The translations under genes and the position numbers were made by a program. 9,548 nucleotides of DNA from positions 1 to 9,548 of the forward strand of contig JACZSS010000050.1 in assembly GCA_022574115.1 (NCBI GenBank), in the 5' to 3' direction. This stretch comes from Candidatus Heimdallarchaeota archaeon. GTDB lineage: Archaea > Asgardarchaeota > Heimdallarchaeia > Heimdallarchaeales > Kariarchaeaceae. The notes beneath the pieces are model-generated. The model saw nothing but the letters and a program-made list of their open reading frames with translations. It was not told where the DNA came from and ran no database searches. This document shows positions 5,993 to 9,548 of this stretch, piece after piece. Each line of letters begins with the position of its first letter. Positions within the stretch are counted from its first letter, which is position 1.

Positions 5993-6361
5993 ATGGCTAC
6001 AAAAGCTTGCAAAAAATGTAAATCACAAGTTCCTGAACGTGCAAAATTTTGTAATATATGTGGAAATGATACATTTGAGGAGGCGACTAAATGCCCATTT
6101 TGTAGTTTTACACTTCCAAATCCCAATATCAAATTCTGTCCAAGTTGTGGGAAACGAATAAGCAGCAAACCTACTTTAGCTCGTGTGATACGGGCTCCAG
6201 ATGGAGAGTTACACCGATGTGGAATATGTAAACTTAAAATACAAAACGATTTAACGGTGTGTCCTAGCTGCTTGAATCCTTATCATTTTCCTCATTTAGC
6301 CAACTGGATTGTCGAAAAAAAAGAATGTCCAATGTGTCGAACTGAGTTAAGATTTGCTTAA
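5993..6361 (+). CDS. Zinc-ribbon and Prok-RING/PHD-like zinc finger protein
   Basis: A 122-residue protein made almost wholly of zinc-binding modules. Ribbon 1 uses C6-x2-C9 and C20-x2-C23 (CKKC ... CNIC); ribbon 2 uses C34-x2-C37 and C49-x2-C52 (CPFC ... CPSC). After a linker (53-75) the C-terminal module has C76-x2-C79, ten residues, C90-x2-C93, four residues, H98-x2-H101, ten residues, C112-x2-C115. That is the cross-brace spacing of PHD/RING fingers, and the local wording (VCPSCLNPYHFPHLANW ... CPMCR) is close to the prokaryotic RING (Prok-RING) pattern CPxCxxxYHxxCW...CPxC, with the sixth ligand His instead of Cys. Such proteins may mediate protein-protein contacts; a ubiquitin-ligase-like role is known for RING fingers in some archaeal ubiquitin systems, but no E1, E2 or ubiquitin-like gene is in this window. 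ATG 5993 is chosen over GTG 5981. Confidence 0.85.
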   Translation: MATKACKKCKSQVPERAKFCNICGNDTFEEATKCPFCSFTLPNPNIKFCPSCGKRISSKPTLARVIRAPDGELHRCGICKLKIQNDLTVCPSCLNPYHFPHLANWIVEKKECPMCRTELRFA

Positions 6362-6452
6362 GTTATTTTTAAATACAAATTGTTAGAGCAACAGCTACTC
6401 TATACCTTAACAAATTATTAAATACAAGGACTTGCAAGATTTATCTGTACTA

Positions 6453-7826
6453 ATGCCAAAATATGACTTCGACCTAATCTCTATTGGTTCTGGGTCAGCG
6501 GGAAGACGAGTATCTTCAGCGCTGAAAAAAGCAGGGTGGAATACCGCCATAGTTGAAAAAAATGTGGATGGACATTTTGGTGGAACTTGTATCTGTACTG
6601 GTTGCATCCCCACAAAAGCAATAATTGAAAGTGTCAGCCGAAATGATAATTTTCGAAGTGCGATGGAGTTTAAGGATCGAATAGTCGAACGGATTCATGC
6701 TGGCACCTTGAGACATGTGACTGAACGACTCAATATCGAGGTTATTAAGGGAGCTGCAGTATTTGTTAACAATCATACGATTGAAGTAAAAGGAAGACAA
6801 TACACTTCAGATGTAATTATAATTGCAACCGGCAGTAAGCCAATGATCCCACCTATTAAGGGATTGGCAGATGTTGCTTATTCGACCAGCCTAAGCATGC
6901 TTAACCTTGAAAAAGTTCCCAATCGGATTCTGATAATCGGAGGGGGAAGAATCGGATTGGAATTTGGTCAGGTTTATCACAAGCTGGGAGCTGAAATAAT
7001 AATTTTTGAGGGATTGCCGCATTTGCTACCTGGAGAGGATGAGGACATGGCCGATCTGATTTCGAAATATTTGATAAATCAGGGGATCAAAATTTTCAAA
7101 GGTAAATTTGTGGATGAAGTTCGTGAAGAAAATAAGGGGAAGGGAACTTCTGAATTCACGGTGATTCTGAACGAAGGACCTCACGCTGGAGAATATTCAG
7201 GTGATTTGCTATTGGTTGCAACTGGTAGAGTACCAAACACGAGCAAATTAAAGCTAGAAAATACCCAGGTCACATTAAATCAGTCTGCAGTTGCTGTGAA
7301 TGAGTATATGCAGACTTCAGCGGACAATATTTTTGCAATTGGAGATGTCGTAGGCATGCCAATGTTTACAAATTGGGCTGGTTTCCAATCCTTAAAGCTT
7401 CTTGAGAACCTGAGAATGTCGAGAACCAATGATGGGTCCTGGAAACCACTTATTTTACCCAACTTTCCCAGAATATGTTTCACCACTCCCGAATTGGCAT
7501 CGACGGGACTAACTGAAACGGAAGCAAGGGAAAAGTATGGTGATCATGTAGTGGTGTTTCATTACAAGAATAAATGGCTTGGAAAAAGCATGATTCTAAA
7601 TGATTGGGATGGAGTTCTGAAAGGTGTAGGATTGAAGGGATCTAACCAAATAATAGGCGCTCATCTTTGGGGAGAGAGAACGGGTAGCTTAATTCAAATG
7701 ATAGTATTTGCAATCGAGAACAATCTTGGATGGAAAGAATTGGCGGATATGGTCTATGGGCATCCAGTCCTTATGGAAGGGATCTACAGTTTAGCAATCA
7801 ATATGATACGACTCGTGTGGAAGTAA
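6453..7826 (+). CDS. Class I pyridine nucleotide-disulfide oxidoreductase (dihydrolipoamide dehydrogenase/mercuric reductase-like)
   Basis: A 457-residue FAD flavoprotein that moves electrons between NAD(P)H and a disulfide substrate through a Cys pair. The FAD fold starts at once (YDFDLISIGSGSAG, G12-x-G14-x2-G17, E35 at the end of strand 2). The redox motif is GGTCICTGCIPTK, with C46 and C51 as the disulfide and an additional C48 where the family usually has Asn. ATG (125-127) closes the FAD domain. The NAD fold has IIGGGRIGLE (161-170) and E186 at the end of strand 2, which favours NADH over NADPH. IFAIGD (293-298) binds FAD, and the dimerisation domain ends in GHPVLMEG with H437 and E442, the catalytic His-Glu pair. 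No lipoyl domain or 2-oxoacid dehydrogenase genes are nearby, so the substrate is open. An in-frame TTG at 6432 is less likely, because ATG 6453 places the Rossmann strand correctly. Transcribed toward cox, 147 bases away. Confidence 0.9.
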   Translation: MPKYDFDLISIGSGSAGRRVSSALKKAGWNTAIVEKNVDGHFGGTCICTGCIPTKAIIESVSRNDNFRSAMEFKDRIVERIHAGTLRHVTERLNIEVIKGAAVFVNNHTIEVKGRQYTSDVIIIATGSKPMIPPIKGLADVAYSTSLSMLNLEKVPNRILIIGGGRIGLEFGQVYHKLGAEIIIFEGLPHLLPGEDEDMADLISKYLINQGIKIFKGKFVDEVREENKGKGTSEFTVILNEGPHAGEYSGDLLLVATGRVPNTSKLKLENTQVTLNQSAVAVNEYMQTSADNIFAIGDVVGMPMFTNWAGFQSLKLLENLRMSRTNDGSWKPLILPNFPRICFTTPELASTGLTETEAREKYGDHVVVFHYKNKWLGKSMILNDWDGVLKGVGLKGSNQIIGAHLWGERTGSLIQMIVFAIENNLGWKELADMVYGHPVLMEGIYSLAINMIRLVWK

Positions 7827-7846
7827 TTCTATCACTTTATCAAATT

Positions 7847-7870
7847 ATGGGGTATTACGGTAAATACCAT
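7847..7870. repeat. Inverted repeat in the oxidoreductase-cox gap
   Basis: ATGG-GG-TATT (7847-7856) pairs with AATACCAT (7863-7870): GGTATT/AATACC form a perfect 6-base stem with a 6-base loop, or an 8-base stem with a two-base bulge. It lies 20 bases after the oxidoreductase stop and about 100 bases before coxB. A regulatory site for the cox operon or a transcript-end hairpin are both possible; no T-run follows directly. Confidence 0.35.
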
Positions 7871-7944
7871 GCTATTATTGTAACATTTCAATCGTGATTT
7901 TGCGAGGAAATTACAATCAAACTCGCTACTGATGGCAAATAGAA

Positions 7945-7952
7945 TTAAATAA
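7945..7952 (+). promoter_or_regulatory. Possible TATA box for the cox operon
   Basis: TTAAATAA within GAATTAAATAATT is centred about 26 bases before the ATG at 7974, so transcription could begin at or just before that codon. It is followed by a T-rich run (7953-7963). A purine-rich GGCAAATAG lies directly upstream, where BRE would be. The match is weak because the whole stretch is AT-rich. Confidence 0.3.
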
Positions 7953-7973
7953 TTTTTATTTTTGAAGGGGTTA

Positions 7974-8699
7974 ATGAAGTTTCCAAAAAAACTCAATTTT
8001 TTAGGACTGCTTGCAGCTTTAGTGTTTATAAATAGTCCTCAAGTATCCGGACAGAGCAATTATAGCGAAGGCTACAATGATTTGATGCTTTTTGTGGCAA
8101 TAATTTCGCTTGTTGTCGGGATATTCGTACTTGGGCTTTGGATTTATTTTATTTATAAGTTCCGAGAGGGTACTGATGTTGATCGTACACCGATGAGCCA
8201 TACCTTTTCACGCAAATTGGAATTAGCATGGACTGCCATTGCCACGGGGATTGTTGTTCTGCTGATGGCAGTATCGTATCCAATATTGATTGAAATTGAT
8301 GCTACGTTAGCCGATGGCAAGGCAGACGAAGTCATTATTGTCCAGGGTCAAGGGGGTAGCTGGGCTTGGGTTTTCTTTGAAGAAGATGGAACTCCAATCA
8401 CAAATGGGAGCGATCCTAGTACGTTCATGACGGAAACTGATTCATTTGGATTTCAAGTCAGAACATCAATTTTGAACTTGAAAACCGACGTTATCTACAA
8501 ATTTATCCTGATGAATGTAGGTGATAATATCCATTCGTTTTATGTTCCAAAATTACACATTAAACAGGATGTCATACCGGGAGTAAACAATACGATAATC
8601 GTGACAATTTTAGAACCTGGTGAGTATCAAATTTTATGCGCGGAATACTGTGGTACAGGGCATTCAGGGATGCGTGGCATCATCAAGGTGACAACATAA
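7974..8699 (+). CDS. coxB: Cytochrome c oxidase subunit II (CuA subunit)
   Basis: A 241-residue membrane-anchored subunit that takes electrons from an external donor at its CuA centre and passes them to subunit I of the heme-copper oxidase. Residues 1-27 look like a signal peptide (KFPKK, then a hydrophobic stretch, then SPQVSGQ). Two transmembrane helices follow at about 37-61 and 86-106, with the family phrase LELAWTAIA before the second. The outer cupredoxin domain has the aromatic GSWAWVFF (118-125) and a complete CuA set: H187, C222, E224, C226, H230 and M233, in CAEYCGTGHSGM. There is no fused cytochrome c domain, so the donor is separate, perhaps a blue copper protein as in other archaea (inference). 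ATG 7974 is preferred over an in-frame TTG at 7962, which lies in a T-run and would only add four residues before the signal peptide. The stop overlaps the coxA start (TAATG). Confidence 0.96.
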   Translation: MKFPKKLNFLGLLAALVFINSPQVSGQSNYSEGYNDLMLFVAIISLVVGIFVLGLWIYFIYKFREGTDVDRTPMSHTFSRKLELAWTAIATGIVVLLMAVSYPILIEIDATLADGKADEVIIVQGQGGSWAWVFFEEDGTPITNGSDPSTFMTETDSFGFQVRTSILNLKTDVIYKFILMNVGDNIHSFYVPKLHIKQDVIPGVNNTIIVTILEPGEYQILCAEYCGTGHSGMRGIIKVTT

Positions 8700-9548
8700 T
8701 GGCAGAAGAACACGAACTTGATTCAACTTTTTGGAAAAATCCTAAAGAGTGGTTCGGATCAACAAATGCGCAACAGATAGCGGTTCTATATTTTGCGTTA
8801 ACTTTTATCAATGCGGCGATAGGTGGTCTCATGGCACTTCTTATCCGTACTGAATTATGGACCTACGAGGCTTCCTTTTTTCAAACTGCTGCAGAATACA
8901 ACTCTGCTTTTACACTTCATGGAAGCGCGATGATTTTTCTAGTAATTGTACCGTTAGGCGCTGGATTCGGTAATCTGTTGGTTCCCCGAATGGTTGCAGC
9001 TGATAACAATGATATGTACTGGCCTAGATGGAATAATATCGCTTTTTGGTTATTACCGCTTGGTTCATGGTTGATGTGGACATCTGGGGCTCAAGGAGCG
9101 TGGACCGTCTATCCACCGTTATCACTTAGTATCCCTGGAATCGATGGATGGATTGCTGGATTGGTTCTAGTAGGTACATCTTCGACAATTGGTGGGATAA
9201 ATTTTATCCTAACTATTTGGAAAGGGAGAGCTCCTTATATTAAATGGAGTGATTTGGACCTGTTTGTCTGGGCAACTCTGTTTACGTCATTTTTAGCCTT
9301 CCTAGCAACGCCAGTGTTAACTGTGGCGTTAGTCATGGTTTTAATGGATCGTAATTTTGGTACTTTCTTCTTTGACGGAAGCCTCGGAAATCCAGTGATG
9401 TTTCAACATATCTTTTGGTTTTATTCCCATCCAGCAGTGTATATCATGGTTGTGCCAGCTTTCGGATTGGTCTCGCATCTTATTTCCAAATATGCTCGAA
9501 GACCTATTTTTGGGTATAGTGCCATGGTTGGATCAATGGGGGCCATTA
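8699..9548 (+). CDS. coxA: Cytochrome c oxidase subunit I, A2-type, cut by the window end
   Basis: The first 283 residues of the catalytic heme-copper oxidase subunit, which reduces O2 to water and pumps protons across the membrane; the gene runs off the right edge. At least five transmembrane segments are visible. H74 in FTLHGSAMIF is a low-spin heme ligand. D105 and the N112-N113 pair (NNDMYWPRWNN) correspond to the D-channel entrance, and GAWTVYPPLS is a strongly conserved family stretch. H244 and Y248 in WFYSHPAVYIMVVPAFG are the first CuB His and its cross-linked Tyr. The Glu of A1-type enzymes (HPEVY) is Ala here, and the preceding residues are Tyr-Ser: the YSHPxVY signature of A2-type oxidases, in which Tyr and Ser replace the Glu in the proton path. 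The HH pair for CuB, the K-channel and the heme a3 His lie beyond the window. The start overlaps the coxB stop by one base, implying translational coupling. Confidence 0.96.
   Translation, partial: MAEEHELDSTFWKNPKEWFGSTNAQQIAVLYFALTFINAAIGGLMALLIRTELWTYEASFFQTAAEYNSAFTLHGSAMIFLVIVPLGAGFGNLLVPRMVAADNNDMYWPRWNNIAFWLLPLGSWLMWTSGAQGAWTVYPPLSLSIPGIDGWIAGLVLVGTSSTIGGINFILTIWKGRAPYIKWSDLDLFVWATLFTSFLAFLATPVLTVALVMVLMDRNFGTFFFDGSLGNPVMFQHIFWFYSHPAVYIMVVPAFGLVSHLISKYARRPIFGYSAMVGSMGAI

Noticed and set aside
6432..6452. TTG start for the oxidoreductase
   Set aside because: It would add seven residues before the FAD-binding strand; family members start just before it, matching ATG 6453.
6516..6800. 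94-codon open frame on the minus strand inside the oxidoreductase gene
   Set aside because: It lies wholly within a well-supported gene and its translation has no recognisable motif.
7953..7963. TTTTTATTTTT as a transcription terminator
   Set aside because: It adjoins the coxB start, where a terminator would separate promoter from gene; promoter-proximal AT-rich DNA is a simpler reading.
7962..7973. TTG start for coxB, four codons upstream of the ATG
   Set aside because: It sits in a T-run, adds MKGL before a normal signal peptide, and the ATG at 7974 is better.

Overview
This window looks like part of an archaeal chromosome. The main support is a type II (FMN-dependent) isopentenyl-diphosphate isomerase, an RqcH/NFACT protein, a transcription factor S-like zinc ribbon, several small zinc-finger proteins, GGTGA-type ribosome binding sites and TATA-like boxes, some placed for leaderless or nearly leaderless mRNAs. 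Base composition is AT-rich. The start of a cytochrome c oxidase operon at the right end indicates an aerobic organism. A Heimdallarchaeia-type Asgard archaeon or an aerobic Thermoplasmatota lineage would both fit; the sequence alone does not decide between them.

Left part (1-2280, + strand): a winged-helix DNA-binding protein with two inverted repeats upstream of it, then fni for isoprenoid (membrane lipid) precursors 26 bases downstream, probably one transcript. After a 257-base gap comes a 78-residue zinc-ribbon protein resembling only the N-terminal half of TFS/RpoM. Middle (2277-5503, - strand): rqcH (ribosome quality control), whose stop codon interlocks with that of the zinc-ribbon gene; then a decayed gene whose readable pieces match N4-bis(aminopropyl)spermidine synthase (BpsA) but are broken by frameshifts; then a GNAT acetyltransferase. 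Right part (5690-9548, + strand): a 71-residue Cys-rich protein, a 122-residue protein with two zinc ribbons and a Prok-RING/PHD-like zinc finger, a flavin-dependent disulfide oxidoreductase of the dihydrolipoamide dehydrogenase/mercuric reductase class, and coxB-coxA. Subunit II has a complete CuA site. Subunit I is cut by the window end and carries the YSHPxVY signature of A2-type heme-copper oxidases.

The most interesting points are the bpsA-like remnant (branched-chain polyamines are a thermophile trait, so decay in an oxygen-respiring archaeon is suggestive), the RING/PHD-like zinc protein, the uncharacterised Cys-rich protein with a Cys-Cys tail, and the A2-type oxidase. I saw no rRNA, tRNA, CRISPR array, insertion sequence or integrase. 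No stretch over 300 bases lacks both a gene and a gene remnant: the longest clear gap is 1787-2043, and the 4380-5044 stretch is occupied by the remnant.
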